From Richelia sp. SL_2_1 (lineage in GTDB: Bacteria > Cyanobacteriota > Cyanobacteriia > Cyanobacteriales > Nostocaceae): a stretch of 64,000 bases of DNA. The notes beneath the pieces are model-generated. The model was not told the DNA's origin and ran no database searches. It saw only the letters and a list, made by a program, of their open reading frames with translations. Position 1 is the first letter of the stretch, and every line of letters starts with the position of its first letter. Below are positions 22,313 to 32,277 of this stretch, piece by piece. The DNA is taken from NCBI GenBank assembly GCA_012033205.1, contig JAAUSO010000006.1:27366-91365 (forward strand). The letters run 5' to 3'. Both the position numbers and the translations under genes were made by a program.

Positions 22313-22616
22313 AATTGGGGATAGCTTGCTCAAAGCTAACAACTCTTAACAGAGTCATAACTTTCATTTTAAAAATATATTGTGTTTTTCGTTTAAATCC
22401 CGCATGGAAACTTCTTACCCTTCTTGGTTTAAGATTTTCCGTGCGGTACTTTTTCGTGGGGTATATGTCGGGTTTTGATCATCGTTTTGTGATCTTACGA
22501 CCGATATTTATTGTCAAAACCCGACTTTTGAGCTGATCAAAGATGTTTGAGAGTGTAATCACGTTAAAATAATCAACTGTGGCTTTAAAATCCCAAATTT
22601 TTTGTTGTGTTTTTCC
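22313..22616. other. Spacer with a diverged CCCGAC hairpin
   Basis: About 300 bases without a gene. It holds a 12-bp perfect inverted repeat, GTCGGGTTTTGA (22467-22478) and TCAAAACCCGAC (22514-22525), a diverged member of the family at 28643, 31465, 41026, 42352 and 60460. The plus open frame at 22315-22536 is only repeat and is not called. Confidence 0.65.
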
Positions 22617-22952
22617 ATGATTAAACTTTCTCAAGCAGCAGCAGACGAAATACAGCGATTAAAATCAAAACAGAAACAGCCTAACCTTCTATTTTGTTTG
22701 GCTGTCAAACCTGGTGGTTGTTCCGGTTGGTTTTACGATCTGACTTTCAAAGACGGACACACATTAACAGATGGCGATCGCATTTTTATCAGTCACAATA
22801 TTCAAATAGTCGTTTCGACCGAAACCTTAGAACATATTCAAGATTTAACTATAGAATATTCAGAAGACCTGATGGGTGGAGGTTTTCGCTTTTACAACTC
22901 CCTAGCAAGTACTGTTTGCGGCTGCGGGAATTCTTTTTCAGTGGACAGTTAA
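22617..22952 (+). CDS. IscA/HesB-type iron-sulfur assembly protein
   Basis: A 111-residue A-type Fe-S carrier protein. The three conserved cysteines are C35 (KPGGCSGW) and the C-terminal pair C101 and C103 (STVCGCGNSF), which bind or pass on an iron-sulfur cluster. Length is typical. I use ATG 22617; an upstream in-frame start at 22602 would add five unlikely residues. It precedes the ribosomal str operon by about 170 bases on the same strand; a -10-like TATAAT at 23070-23075 between them suggests a separate promoter for rpsL. Confidence 0.9.
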   Translation: MIKLSQAAADEIQRLKSKQKQPNLLFCLAVKPGGCSGWFYDLTFKDGHTLTDGDRIFISHNIQIVVSTETLEHIQDLTIEYSEDLMGGGFRFYNSLASTVCGCGNSFSVDS

Positions 22953-23069
22953 CACTAAGCAGTGAAAATTTCTACTTTCGTGTTCACAATGTCTAATGTG
23001 CAAAACACCATATATTAAAAAAACCTAAAAATATCAAAAAAAATTTACATAATCTTTTAGAAAAAGAGA

Positions 23070-23075
23070 TATAAT
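23070..23075 (+). promoter_or_regulatory. Putative -10 box of the str operon
   Basis: TATAAT, a perfect -10 match, lies 51 bases before the rpsL start. A weak -35 candidate (TTTACA, 23044-23049) is about 20 bases upstream, longer than optimal, so the -35 assignment is uncertain. Confidence 0.5.
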
Positions 23076-23125
23076 TAGGATTTGTTAAAAGTTAGACAAT
23101 ACAACAGCTTCATGTGCTGTAACTC

Positions 23126-23503
23126 ATGCCAACAATACAGCAATTAATTCGTAACGAACGCTTTAAAGCGCGTCAGAAAACAAAGTCCCCGGCTCTGAAA
23201 CAATGCCCTCAAAGGCGGGGCGTTTGTACCAGGGTTTACACAACGACTCCTAAGAAACCCAACTCAGCTTTGAGAAAAGTTGCAAGGGTAAGATTGACTT
23301 CTGGATTTGAGGTAACAGCCTATATTCCAGGAATTGGTCATAACTTGCAAGAACACTCAGTTGTAATGATCCGTGGCGGTAGGGTAAAAGACTTACCGGG
23401 TGTGAGATACCATATCATCCGTGGAACCTTAGACACCGCCGGAGTCAAAGACCGCAAACAAGGTCGTTCAAAGTACGGAACGAAGCGCCCGAAAGAATCA
23501 TGA
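23126..23503 (+). CDS. rpsL: 30S ribosomal protein S12
   Basis: 125 residues, standard for cyanobacterial S12. Conserved loops [19 protein letters not shown] and [18 protein letters not shown] are present; they contact the decoding centre, and the lysines mutated in streptomycin resistance are wild type. First gene of the rpsL-rpsG-fusA-tuf-rpsJ cluster. The gap to rpsG is unusually long (527 bases). Confidence 0.99.
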   Translation: MPTIQQLIRNERFKARQKTKSPALKQCPQRRGVCTRVYTTTPKKPNSALRKVARVRLTSGFEVTAYIPGIGHNLQEHSVVMIRGGRVKDLPGVRYHIIRGTLDTAGVKDRKQGRSKYGTKRPKES

Positions 23504-24030
23504 TTGTGGTTGGATTACCGCAGAATACATATTATTTATATCGGTCGCGGTCTAACTACAGTTACCATGATTACACTCTGCGGTAAAAGATCAGCCACAC
23601 TCGAATGTACGAGAAAACAATCAAACTGCCCTATGGAAGCAAGGCGGCTACCTGGGTTCTAGCTTGCTAGATAAAGGTCGCAAGACCAGAGAGGGAGAGT
23701 AAGACCATCACCGACTTGAGTGTCGGACTTGCAGTAATGTAAGTAGATTACGTGGCATCTGCCAATGAAACAGGAAGCGTGAACCGCCATGGGGTGGGGT
23801 AGTTAACAAGCGTTCTCAGTATACTGATAAAGTTGAGAAAGTCCACGGCAACAGCGAGTTTAACTTTGATTAGTTCAGGTTTTTAGATTCTCCGCAATTG
23901 TTTGCTTAGAATGAGGAAGTTAGTATTTCTCGATTTCTTGTCAAAGAAATAGGAATACATCCCAATATAATGGCCGGAAGTAATCAAGAGTATTTCTCTG
24001 TAGTTGCCCTAATTGAATTAAAGGTTAAGT
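23504..24030. other. Unusually long structured spacer between rpsL and rpsG
   Basis: No coding region found. A perfect 10-bp inverted repeat, TTACCGCAGA (23515-23524) and TCTGCGGTAA (23577-23586), starts 11 bases after the rpsL stop. Further downstream are the small hairpins CCGACTTGAGTGTCGG, GTAATGTAAGTAGATTAC and ATTTCTTGTCAAAGAAAT. The GC content around 23630-23830 is higher than in other spacers here. It could be a structured leader of rpsG, a small RNA or the remnant of an IS element or its guide RNA; I cannot decide. Confidence 0.6.
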
Positions 24031-24501
24031 ATGTCTCGTCGTGGTGTAATTCAAAGGCGTGCAGTCCCGCCTGATTCCGTTTACAACAGTCGCTTGATCA
24101 GTATGACAATCAGGCGAATCATGCGTCATGGCAAGAAATCTCTTGCGGCGCGGATAGTTTATGATGCAATGAAAATCATTGAAGAAAGAACTGGTAACGA
24201 CCCTACAGAAGTGTTTGAGAGAGCGATACGCAATCTGACTCCATTGGTGGAAGTAAAAGCTCGGCGAGTTGGTGGAGCCACTTACCAAGTACCAATGGAA
24301 GTTCGTTCCGAAAGAGGAACAACCCTCGCACTGCGTTGGTTGGTTCAGTATTCCCGTCAGCGTCCGGGTCGAACAATGGCAAGCAAGCTAGCAAACGAGT
24401 TAATGGATGCGTCAAACGAAACGGGTAGCGCAATTCGCAAACGGGAAGAAACACACCGAATGGCAGAAGCAAACAAAGCTTTTGCTCATTATCGTTACTA
24501 A
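24031..24501 (+). CDS. rpsG: 30S ribosomal protein S7
   Basis: 156 residues, the standard bacterial length. Starts [10 protein letters not shown] as in cyanobacterial and plastid S7; the beta-hairpin and basic helices that bind the 16S 3' major domain are intact ([29 protein letters not shown]). Second gene of the str cluster; fusA follows after about 150 bases. Confidence 0.99.
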   Translation: MSRRGVIQRRAVPPDSVYNSRLISMTIRRIMRHGKKSLAARIVYDAMKIIEERTGNDPTEVFERAIRNLTPLVEVKARRVGGATYQVPMEVRSERGTTLALRWLVQYSRQRPGRTMASKLANELMDASNETGSAIRKREETHRMAEANKAFAHYRY

Positions 24502-24653
24502 ATTGAAGATCGATATATTGGCGACCTAGGTCGGCAATGTATCATCTTTATTGCTATAAATATAACGGTTTTAGTTAGGTTATATAGTATAGAAACTTCT
24601 CGTTTTGGTAATATATCAAAATATCTGTAGGTTGAAAATCATAGGAGGCAGTA

Positions 24654-26732
24654 GTGGCACGTACCATCCCGCTAGAAAGAGTGCGCAATATGGGTATTGC
24701 AGCGCATATTGATGCGGGTAAAACAACAACAACAGAAAGAATACTGTTTTACTCCGGCATCATTCACAAAATAGGTGAAGTTCACGAGGGAACTGCCGTC
24801 ACGGACTGGATGGCACAAGAACGGGAACGGGGAATTACGATTACTGCTGCTGCAATTAGTACCAGTTGGAAAGAACATCAAATTAACATTATTGATACCC
24901 CTGGTCACGTGGATTTCACCATTGAAGTTGAACGTTCGATGCGGGTATTGGATGGTGTAATTACGGTTTTATGTTCTGTAGGCGGCGTGCAGCCTCAGAC
25001 AGAGACAGTTTGGCGGCAAGCAGACCGCTATCGGGTGCCAAGAATCATTTTTGTCAATAAGATGGATCGCACGGGCGCAAACTTTTATCGAGTTTACGAG
25101 CAAGCACGCGATCGCCTGCGGGCTAATGCGATTCCCATACAATTGCCCATCGGTAACGAAGGGGAATTTAGCGGCATTATTGACTTGGTAAAAATGCGTG
25201 CTTTTGTTTATAACAACGACGAAGGCACTGATATCGAGGAAACTGTTATTCCTGACGAAATGCAGGAATTGGCTTCGGAATATCGTACTAAGCTGATTGA
25301 AGCAGTAGCGGAAACCTCGGATAGCTTGATGACCAAGTATTTCGAGGGTGAGGATTTGACCGAAGAGGAAGTTCGTCTTGCCTTGCGTAAAGGTACAATC
25401 GCTGGAACTATGGTGCCGATGCTTTGCGGTTCGGCATTCAAAAATAAAGGCGTACAATTGTTACTTGATGCAGTGGTAGATTATCTGCCATCCCCACTAG
25501 AAGTACCTCCAATTCAAGGCACCCTACCAAACGGTGAAACCGTTGAAAGGCACGCTGACGATCAAGCTCCTTTATCGGCTCTGGCTTTCAAAGTTATGGC
25601 TGACCCCTACGGTCGTCTGACGTTTATTCGAGTTTACTCTGGGGTGCTAAAAAAAGGCAGCTATGTGTACAACTCCACCAAAGATAAAAAAGAACGACTT
25701 TCTCGTTTGGTGTTAATGAAAGCAGATGACCGACAAGATGTCGAACAACTATCGGCGGGAGACTTAGGGGCTGCGGTGGGGTTAAAGTATACCTTGACAG
25801 GTGACACGCTTTGTGATGAAGATTCTCCAGTGATTCTGGAATCGCTTTATATTCCTGAATCAGTAATATCTGTGGCGGTTGAACCCAAAACCCAAAACGA
25901 TATGGAGAAATTAGGCAAAGCACTGCAATCACTTTCGGAAGAAGACCCAACCTTCCGAGTTAGCGTTAACCCTGAAACCAATCAAACAGTGATTGCGGGA
26001 ATGGGGGAACTACACCTGGAAATTTTAGTAGATCGGATGCTACGAGAATTTAAGGTGGAAGCTAACGTTGGTGCGCCGCAGGTTGCCTATCGGGAAACAA
26101 TCCGCAAATCCATTAACGGAATTGAAGGTAAATTCATCCGTCAGAGCGGTGGTAAAGGTCAATACGGTCACGTAGTGATCAACTTGGAACCTGGAGAGGC
26201 TGGAAGCGGTTTTGAATTTGTTTCTAAGATTGTCGGTGGTTCGATACCAAAAGAATATATTGGACCTGCCGAACAAGGAATGAAAGAAACTTGCGAATCC
26301 GGTATTATAGCTGGGTATCCATTAATTGACGTTAAAGCAACGTTGGTTGATGGGTCTTATCATGATGTAGACTCTTCGGAAATGGCTTTCAAAATTGCTG
26401 GTTCAATGGCAATGAAACAAGCTGTAATCAAAGCTTCTCCAGTGCTGTTAGAGCCTATGATGAAAGTTGAGGTAGAAGTACCCGAAGATTTCCTTGGGGA
26501 TGTCATCGGCGACCTCAACTCTCGTCGCGGTCAAATTGAAGGCATGGAGTCCGAAGATAGCTTAGCCAAGGTAACTTCTAAAGTGCCATTGGCAGAAATG
26601 TTTGGTTACGCAACTGACATTCGGTCAAAAACCCAAGGTCGGGGTACCTTCTCAATGCAGTTTAGTAGCTACGAAGAAGTACCTCGCAACGTGGCTGAGG
26701 CAATAATTGCTAAAAACAAAGGGAACGCATAG
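24654..26732 (+). CDS. fusA: Elongation factor G
   Basis: A 692-residue translational GTPase that drives ribosomal translocation. G1 is [12 protein letters not shown] near residue 17-28, G3 is DTPGHVDF, and G4 is NKMD. Domains II to V follow in order. The start is GTG 24654 with a perfect AGGAGG five bases upstream (24643-24648). It sits between rpsG and tuf, only 22 bases from tuf, so the two are co-transcribed. Confidence 0.99.
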   Translation: MARTIPLERVRNMGIAAHIDAGKTTTTERILFYSGIIHKIGEVHEGTAVTDWMAQERERGITITAAAISTSWKEHQINIIDTPGHVDFTIEVERSMRVLDGVITVLCSVGGVQPQTETVWRQADRYRVPRIIFVNKMDRTGANFYRVYEQARDRLRANAIPIQLPIGNEGEFSGIIDLVKMRAFVYNNDEGTDIEETVIPDEMQELASEYRTKLIEAVAETSDSLMTKYFEGEDLTEEEVRLALRKGTIAGTMVPMLCGSAFKNKGVQLLLDAVVDYLPSPLEVPPIQGTLPNGETVERHADDQAPLSALAFKVMADPYGRLTFIRVYSGVLKKGSYVYNSTKDKKERLSRLVLMKADDRQDVEQLSAGDLGAAVGLKYTLTGDTLCDEDSPVILESLYIPESVISVAVEPKTQNDMEKLGKALQSLSEEDPTFRVSVNPETNQTVIAGMGELHLEILVDRMLREFKVEANVGAPQVAYRETIRKSINGIEGKFIRQSGGKGQYGHVVINLEPGEAGSGFEFVSKIVGGSIPKEYIGPAEQGMKETCESGIIAGYPLIDVKATLVDGSYHDVDSSEMAFKIAGSMAMKQAVIKASPVLLEPMMKVEVEVPEDFLGDVIGDLNSRRGQIEGMESEDSLAKVTSKVPLAEMFGYATDIRSKTQGRGTFSMQFSSYEEVPRNVAEAIIAKNKGNA

Positions 26733-26754
26733 TTAGAAAAGGAAACGAGGATAC

Positions 26755-27984
26755 ATGGCACGCGCAAAATTTGAAAGAAATAAACCACACGTTAATATCG
26801 GTACTATTGGCCACGTTGACCACGGTAAAACCACGTTGACAGCAGCCATCACCATGACTTTATCCGCCTTGGGTCAGTCTGCGGCGAAGAAGTACGATGA
26901 TATTGACAACGCACCTGAAGAAAAAGCACGGGGTATTACTATTAATACTTCCCACGTTGAGTATGAAACTGACAGTCGTCACTATGCTCACGTAGATTGT
27001 CCCGGACACGCTGACTACGTGAAAAACATGATCACTGGTGCAGCCCAAATGGACGGTGCAATTCTTGTAGTGTCTGCTGCTGACGGTCCGATGCCCCAAA
27101 CTCGCGAACACATTCTGCTCGCAAAGCAGGTTGGTGTACCTAGCCTTGTGGTGTTCTTGAACAAGCAAGACATGGTGGATGATGACGAATTGTTGGAGTT
27201 GGTGGAGTTGGAAGTCCGCGAACTTCTTAGCGACTACGATTTCCCTGGTGACGATATTCCTGTAATTTCAGGTTCTGGTTTGCAAGCCTTGGAAAAAATG
27301 ATTGCTAACCCCACTATGAAGAAAGGTGAAGACCCCTGGGTAGATAAAATCTACGATTTGATGGAACAGGTAGATGCTTATATTCCTACTCCCGAACGTG
27401 CTGTAGATAAGCCTTTCTTGATGGCGGTAGAAGATGTATTTTCGATTACAGGTCGCGGTACTGTGGCAACTGGTAGAATCGAACGCGGAAAAGTTAAAGT
27501 TGGCGACCAAGTTGAACTGGTTGGCATCAGAAATACTCGCGCCACCACCGTAACTGGGATCGAGATGTTTAAGAAGAGTCTCGATGAAGGTATGGCTGGA
27601 GATAATGCAGGAGTATTGCTGCGCGGTATGCAGAAAGAGGATATCGAACGTGGCATGGTAATCGCAAAGCCTGGTAGTATTACTCCTCATACTGAATTTG
27701 AAGGCGAAGTATACGTTTTAACAGAAAAAGAAGGCGGTCGTAAAACCCCATTCTTTTCCGGTTATCGTCCTCAATTCTACGTGCGTACCACTGATGTAAC
27801 AGGTTCAATCAAATCCTTTACCGCCGATGATGGTAGTGAAGCGGAAATGGTAATGCCTGGAGACCGCATTAAAATGAACGTAGAATTAATCAGCCCGATC
27901 GCGATCGAACAAGGAATGCGCTTTGCAATCCGCGAAGGTGGTCGTACTATCGGTGCTGGGGTAGTTTCTAAAATCGTCAAGTAG
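26755..27984 (+). CDS. tuf: Elongation factor Tu
   Basis: A 409-residue GTPase that delivers aminoacyl-tRNA to the ribosome. G1 [12 protein letters not shown]3 DCPGHADY and G4 NKQD are all intact, and the C-terminus ends in [15 protein letters not shown] as in cyanobacterial and plastid EF-Tu. A hairpin with a T run (28012-28046) follows, so most transcripts probably stop before rpsJ. Confidence 0.99.
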   Translation: MARAKFERNKPHVNIGTIGHVDHGKTTLTAAITMTLSALGQSAAKKYDDIDNAPEEKARGITINTSHVEYETDSRHYAHVDCPGHADYVKNMITGAAQMDGAILVVSAADGPMPQTREHILLAKQVGVPSLVVFLNKQDMVDDDELLELVELEVRELLSDYDFPGDDIPVISGSGLQALEKMIANPTMKKGEDPWVDKIYDLMEQVDAYIPTPERAVDKPFLMAVEDVFSITGRGTVATGRIERGKVKVGDQVELVGIRNTRATTVTGIEMFKKSLDEGMAGDNAGVLLRGMQKEDIERGMVIAKPGSITPHTEFEGEVYVLTEKEGGRKTPFFSGYRPQFYVRTTDVTGSIKSFTADDGSEAEMVMPGDRIKMNVELISPIAIEQGMRFAIREGGRTIGAGVVSKIVK

Positions 27985-28011
27985 TTGGTCATAAATCTTA
28001 ATTGAACAACA

Positions 28012-28046
28012 AGCAGGGATGGTATAGCGCATCTCTGCTTTTTTAC
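28012..28046 (+). terminator. Rho-independent terminator or attenuator after tuf
   Basis: Stem AGCAGGGATG pairs with CATCTCTGCT (one G-T pair) over an eight-base loop, followed by six T. It lies between tuf and rpsJ, so it may attenuate read-through into rpsJ. Confidence 0.85.
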
Positions 28047-28183
28047 CTGTTTTAATAAATTGGAAACAGAAACAATCAGAATCGGGAAAGTGATTTTTTG
28101 ATTTTGACCGACGTTGGTATATATTTCATATATATTTCCATTTCTTTCTCGTACAAATAATCAGAACCAGGAAAACTGAAAAA

Positions 28184-28501
28184 ATGGCTACTTTACAGCA
28201 GCAGAAAATTAGAATTCGTTTAAAAGCTTTTGACCGTCGCTTACTCGATACATCTTGCGAAAAAATAGTTGATACCGCAAATCGTACTAATGCAACAGCG
28301 ATCGGTCCGATACCTTTACCTACAAAGCGCCGCATTTACTGCGTACTTCGTTCTCCTCACGTAGATAAAGATTCGCGAGAACACTTTGAAACCCGTACCC
28401 ATCGACGGATTATTGATATCTATCAACCTTCCTCCAAAACCATTGATGCTTTGATGAAACTGGATTTACCTTCGGGTGTGGATATTGAAGTTAAACTTTA
28501 G
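28184..28501 (+). CDS. rpsJ: 30S ribosomal protein S10
   Basis: 105 residues. Contains [15 protein letters not shown] at the start and the conserved [39 protein letters not shown] C-terminus. In cyanobacteria rpsJ ends the str cluster, as here. S10 also acts in transcription antitermination as NusE. A strong terminator follows at 28580. Confidence 0.99.
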   Translation: MATLQQQKIRIRLKAFDRRLLDTSCEKIVDTANRTNATAIGPIPLPTKRRIYCVLRSPHVDKDSREHFETRTHRRIIDIYQPSSKTIDALMKLDLPSGVDIEVKL

Positions 28502-28579
28502 TCGCATTGTCACATACTTGGCTGTTAATCGATAAATCACAACCCATAAAATATACATAGTGTCAATAGATATTTGTTA

Positions 28580-28608
28580 CCCTTAGAAAAATTTCTAAGG
28601 GCTTTTTA
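28580..28608 (+). terminator. Rho-independent terminator of the str operon
   Basis: Perfect 10-bp stem CCCTTAGAAA and TTTCTAAGGG with a two-base gap, followed by CTTTTTATT. Confidence 0.92.
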
Positions 28609-28642
28609 TTAACTTGAGTTTAACAGAGTGGAACGAGTCATT

Positions 28643-28708
28643 AAGAAGTCGGGTTTTTACGAGAAATATAGGTAACATCAGAAAACACTCATAAAAACCC
28701 GACTTCTT
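28643..28708. repeat. CCCGAC hairpin repeat, copy 1
   Basis: Inverted arms AAGAAGTCGGGTTTTTA and TAAAAACCCGACTTCTT around a loop of about 30 bases. One of six full copies in the window; the T run after each arm would let it terminate transcription in both directions. Confidence 0.9.
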
Positions 28709-28890
28709 ACCCCACGAAAAATTCAGGTTTTACAGCTTCTTTTCATCGAGATTCAGTAATCAAGGATTCACCATCAAATTCACGTTTTGTTAACGCTTCA
28801 AAACGAGTTTAGGGTAAAATATAAAGAAAATAGAGTTTTTTCCACAAAGAAATACTTTTATGTATAGTAAAAATATAAATAACTGTAAAT

Positions 28891-29541
28891 ATGACTTCCT
28901 CTTCTAAAATCGCAGTTCGCGAACTACCTCTGTTCCCATTACCAGATGTAGTTCTGTTCCCTACTAGACCATTACCTTTACATATTTTTGAATTTCGCTA
29001 CCGAATCATGATGAACACCATTTTGGACAGCGATCGCAGATTCGGGGTATTAATGGTAGATCCAGCAAAAGGGACGGTTGCTAATGTTGGTTGCTGTGCG
29101 GAAATCATTCATCATCAACGATTAAAAGATGACCGAATGAAAATGCTAACTGTAGGACAACAAAGATTTCGCGTTTTAGAGTACGTTCGCGAAAAACCTT
29201 ATTTTGTTGGGTTAGTTGAGTGGATTGATGACGAAGAATCATCAATTGATTTACGAAATGAAGCATCTGAGGTGGAGCAGTTATTGCGTGATGTTGTACG
29301 GCTTAGTGCCAAGTTAACCGAGCAAAACATCGAACTACCACAAGATTTACCCGCTTTACCTAAAGAATTATCTTACTGGGTAGCCAGCAATCTTTACCGT
29401 GTTGCTCCAGAGCAACAATTACTTTTGGAAATGCAAAATACTGCCGATCGATTACAACGAGAAGCAGAAATTTTAACTTCAACTCGCAATCATTTAGCCG
29501 CTCGTACTGTTCTTAAAGATACATTAAATCAAACTTTGTAA
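28891..29541 (+). CDS. LON N-terminal domain protein (stand-alone)
   Basis: A 216-residue soluble protein. ELPLFPLPDVVLFPTRPLPLHIFEFRY at the start is the signature of the substrate-recognition domain of Lon protease (PUA-like fold, residues about 10-200). No AAA+ or protease domain follows, so it is not a protease by itself. The LSY-WVASNLYRVAPEQQ segment is a helical bundle as in Lon. Stand-alone copies are common in cyanobacteria near the str operon and pheA; their substrate is unknown. It has a plain AT-rich upstream region. Confidence 0.88.
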   Translation: MTSSSKIAVRELPLFPLPDVVLFPTRPLPLHIFEFRYRIMMNTILDSDRRFGVLMVDPAKGTVANVGCCAEIIHHQRLKDDRMKMLTVGQQRFRVLEYVREKPYFVGLVEWIDDEESSIDLRNEASEVEQLLRDVVRLSAKLTEQNIELPQDLPALPKELSYWVASNLYRVAPEQQLLLEMQNTADRLQREAEILTSTRNHLAARTVLKDTLNQTL

Positions 29542-29685
29542 TTAACAATTAAGAGTGGGTTATTAATTAGTAATTAAATGGAGTTTATGAAACCTAAAAT
29601 TTCTATTTTAAGAACTTTAGTAATATTTAACCTCAAAATATAGGAGTCAAATTACGAGTTAAAACATATTAACTATTTGTCCTAA

Positions 29686-29716
29686 TTTTAAATTAAATTA
29701 AATTAAATTAAATTTA
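29686..29716. repeat. AAATT pentanucleotide tandem repeat
   Basis: A short AT-only tandem repeat with unit TTAAA, overlapping the end of pheA. It is nearly self-complementary and could act as a weak transcript end. Confidence 0.7.
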
Positions 29717-30613
29717 AAACAAGGATTCTGTTGATAAAACATTGTAACTACCAAAAATTTTCAGGATTTCTGTGTGATTAGACAATTCAGCTAAAGCAGA
29801 TTGCATTTCGATAGAAGCAGCATTTGCTTCCAAATCGATGAAAAACAAGTATTCTCCTAGAGAACGTTTTGTTGGACGCGATTCAATTCTGCTGAGGTTG
29901 ATATTTTGCTTGACGAAAACTTGCAAAGTTTTAACTAATGCACCGGGTAAATTTGCTGGTACACTAAATGCTAGTGAAGTATAAAAAGTGGTGCTAACTG
30001 ACATTTGAGCATTTAGATCGCGATATCCCATTTTGCTGATGCTTTGGTTATCACACTGACTAATTACCCAAAAACGGGTACAATTTTCTGGGTAATCATT
30101 AATACTGTTTGCAAGCACAGGTAGATTATATAGTTGCGCGGCTCTGCGAGATGAAATAGCTGCCGCAGCTTTAACATTTTTTAATTGTTGTAGCGCTTCT
30201 GTTGTAGAATTACTAGGAATTAGCTGTACATTAGGGAGAAACTTATCCAACCATTTTTGACATTGAGCTAATGCTTGTGGATGAGAATAAACGGTTTCGA
30301 TACTATCTAAGTCTTGAGAACAGGAAATTAATGCGTGAGTTATGGGCATAACTAAAGCTAATTGAATTTGCAGATTCTCTAACTGCCAAAGTGTATCTAA
30401 AGTGACAGTAACCCCTCCTTGAATAGAATTTTCTACAGGTACTACAGCTAAATCTGCTTGACCATTAGCTACAGAATCAAGTGTTTGGAAAATGCTCGGA
30501 TAAGGACGCAAATAAGCTTCGGTATTAGTAGTTTTAGTTAGCCAACTGACATAATACAAGGCTGCTTGTTCTGCATAAGTACCCAGAGGTCCCAAATGTG
30601 CAATTGATATCAT
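29714..30613 (-). CDS. pheA: Prephenate dehydratase
   Basis: Converts prephenate to phenylpyruvate, the committed step to phenylalanine. The 299-residue protein has the dehydratase domain at about 1-180, beginning ISIAHLGPLGTYAEQAAL and including the VPVENSIQGGVTVTLD active-site loop, and a C-terminal ACT domain (about 205-290) with the ESRPTKRSLGEYLFFIDLE phenylalanine-binding motif, so feedback inhibition is expected. No chorismate mutase domain is fused. The start ATG is at 30613. It is convergent with the LON-domain gene and divergent from the DUF1997 gene. Confidence 0.95.
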   Translation of the reverse strand: MISIAHLGPLGTYAEQAALYYVSWLTKTTNTEAYLRPYPSIFQTLDSVANGQADLAVVPVENSIQGGVTVTLDTLWQLENLQIQLALVMPITHALISCSQDLDSIETVYSHPQALAQCQKWLDKFLPNVQLIPSNSTTEALQQLKNVKAAAAISSRRAAQLYNLPVLANSINDYPENCTRFWVISQCDNQSISKMGYRDLNAQMSVSTTFYTSLAFSVPANLPGALVKTLQVFVKQNINLSRIESRPTKRSLGEYLFFIDLEANAASIEMQSALAELSNHTEILKIFGSYNVLSTESLF

Positions 30614-30859
30614 ATTGATAAAACCTTTAGTTTTTATATTCTATTACTTATGTTGACTTAAAAAATGGAATATTTTGAGTTCTAATCTGTTTTTAAGAGT
30701 TCAAATAGCAAATAAAATACCAAATTTATAACCTTAAATAGATACTATAATTCACAAAAATTTTTATAATCAGTAAAGAGTATCGAGTTTTCACAAAAAC
30801 AAAAACCTATATTCTTGTAAAAAAAAATATAATTATCGACAAATTGTTGTCGCTTAACT

Positions 30860-31450
30860 ATGGCTACTAAATTTAAAGCCTGTCAATCTGTAGAAATTCC
30901 CGTTCCATACGAGCCTATTCCAATTAAGCATTACTTACGTCAACCCCAACGCTTGGTTAATGCATTAGTTGATTCTAGTCGGATTGAACAGTTAAGTAGA
31001 GAGGTTTTTCGTTTAAAAATGCGTCCTTTAAGTTTTATGTCACTGAGTATTCAACCAGTTGTAGACATGAAAGTGTGGGCTTTAGCTGATGGAACAATTC
31101 GTTTGGAATCAGTAAATAGTGAAATTCGTGGAATAGAATATATTAACCAACGTTTTCAACTCGACTTAAAAGGTTATTTATCGAGTTACGAAAAAGACGG
31201 AAATACTTATCTTAAAGGTATCGCAAATTTAGAAGTCAAGGTAGAATTTCCGCCACCTTTATCTTTTACTCCTAAATCAATATTAGAAGCTGCTGGTAAC
31301 AGCCTGCTTAAAAGCGTATTACTGACAATCAAGCAAAGATTGTTACATCAACTGCTAATTGATTATCGGCATTGGGTAGAATTACATTCTATTGATAATA
31401 ATTATCTTGACTCCGATGGTAATGATTTTACGGTTTTTAAACCCGAATAA
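30860..31450 (+). CDS. DUF1997 family protein
   Basis: A 196-residue soluble protein. The body (VFRLKMRPLSFMSLSIQPVVDMKV, then EIRGIEYINQRFQLDLKGYL and LKGIANLEVKVEFPPPL) matches DUF1997, a cyanobacterium- and plant-conserved family with a START-like or lipid-associated appearance but no proven function. No signal peptide or membrane segment. It faces rnhB across a bidirectional hairpin (31465-31530). Confidence 0.8.
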   Translation: MATKFKACQSVEIPVPYEPIPIKHYLRQPQRLVNALVDSSRIEQLSREVFRLKMRPLSFMSLSIQPVVDMKVWALADGTIRLESVNSEIRGIEYINQRFQLDLKGYLSSYEKDGNTYLKGIANLEVKVEFPPPLSFTPKSILEAAGNSLLKSVLLTIKQRLLHQLLIDYRHWVELHSIDNNYLDSDGNDFTVFKPE

Positions 31451-31464
31451 TTGTTTTGACTTTT

Positions 31465-31530
31465 AAGAAGTCGGGTTTTTTAGCTTAAATATTTCTAAAC
31501 CCACATAACCACTATAAAAACCCGACTTCT
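31465..31530. repeat. CCCGAC hairpin repeat, copy 2 (between convergent genes)
   Basis: Arms begin AAGAAGTCGGGTTTTTT and end AAAAACCCGACTTCT. It lies 14 bases after the DUF1997 stop and about 55 bases before the end of rnhB, where it can terminate both. Confidence 0.9.
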
Positions 31531-31584
31531 CACCCAATAATTAGAGGCAGCGATTGAGAAGAATCAAATAAACAAGTTATTTGG

Positions 31585-32259
31585 TCATTTTTGCTCAATT
31601 TGACAGGGACTAAAAGATTTACGATGCAACCTGGAGATACCGTAATTTTGTAGAGCTAACAGGTGTTTTTGACTACCATAACCCTTATTTCTTTCTAAAT
31701 CGTACATTGGGTATTTTTCAGCAAGGCGAGTTATTAGTTGATCGCGCCAAACTTTAGCGACGATACTAGCAGAAGCTATCGTCAGTAAGCGAGAATCTCC
31801 TTTAATTATTGTTTCTTGGGGTAGTAATAAGTCTTTTACCCGCTGATTCCCATCAATTAAACAAAGTGCAGGCTGTACCTTCAATTTGAGAACAGCCCGC
31901 TTCATTGCTAAAAGTGATGCTTGGAGGATATTAAAAGAGTCTATTTCAGCCGTAGTTGCAAAACCGATTTTCCAGTCTATTGCAATATCAAAAATCGAAC
32001 TAGCTAACTGATTTCTTCGATTAGCTGATAGCTTTTTACTATCTTTAATCTTGGTTGTGAAGATTTGGGGCAAACTATTACTATCTGGTAGAATCACGGC
32101 TGCTGCTACCACAGGACCAAACAAAGCACCTCTCCCCACTTCATCCACACCTGCAATTAATCCTTTCCTATGGGAATACGTAGAAAATTCCAGCCAATTT
32201 TGTTCCGGGGGGATTGTTGACTTGTCGATCGCAGTGATAGCTTGCCTAATTTCTACCAT
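31585..32259 (-). CDS. rnhB: Ribonuclease HII
   Basis: Removes ribonucleotides and RNA primers from RNA-DNA hybrids. 224 residues. GVDEVGRGALFGPVVAAAVIL supplies the catalytic Asp-Glu; IDG-NQRVKDL and ASASIVAKVWRDQLI complete the active site. The 30-residue N-terminal extension is longer than usual. It follows rne by 18 bases on the same strand, the rne-rnhB operon conserved in cyanobacteria. Confidence 0.95.
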   Translation of the reverse strand: MVEIRQAITAIDKSTIPPEQNWLEFSTYSHRKGLIAGVDEVGRGALFGPVVAAAVILPDSNSLPQIFTTKIKDSKKLSANRRNQLASSIFDIAIDWKIGFATTAEIDSFNILQASLLAMKRAVLKLKVQPALCLIDGNQRVKDLLLPQETIIKGDSRLLTIASASIVAKVWRDQLITRLAEKYPMYDLERNKGYGSQKHLLALQNYGISRLHRKSFSPCQIEQK

Positions 32260-32277
32260 AATATTGGCGATTAAATC

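Larger units (their letters stand above)
28502..28890. other. Spacer after rpsJ with terminator and hairpin repeat
   Basis: No gene. Holds the rpsJ terminator (28580-28608) and a CCCGAC hairpin repeat (28643-28708). The promoter of the LON-domain gene should be in the last 100 bases. Confidence 0.7.

Noticed and set aside
22315..22536. Small plus-strand open frame after the cupin gene
   Set aside because: It reads through the diverged CCCGAC hairpin and has no protein-like content.
23504..24030. tRNA, tmRNA or RNase P RNA in the long rpsL-rpsG spacer
   Set aside because: I found no T-loop, anticodon stem or RNase P-like core that fits.
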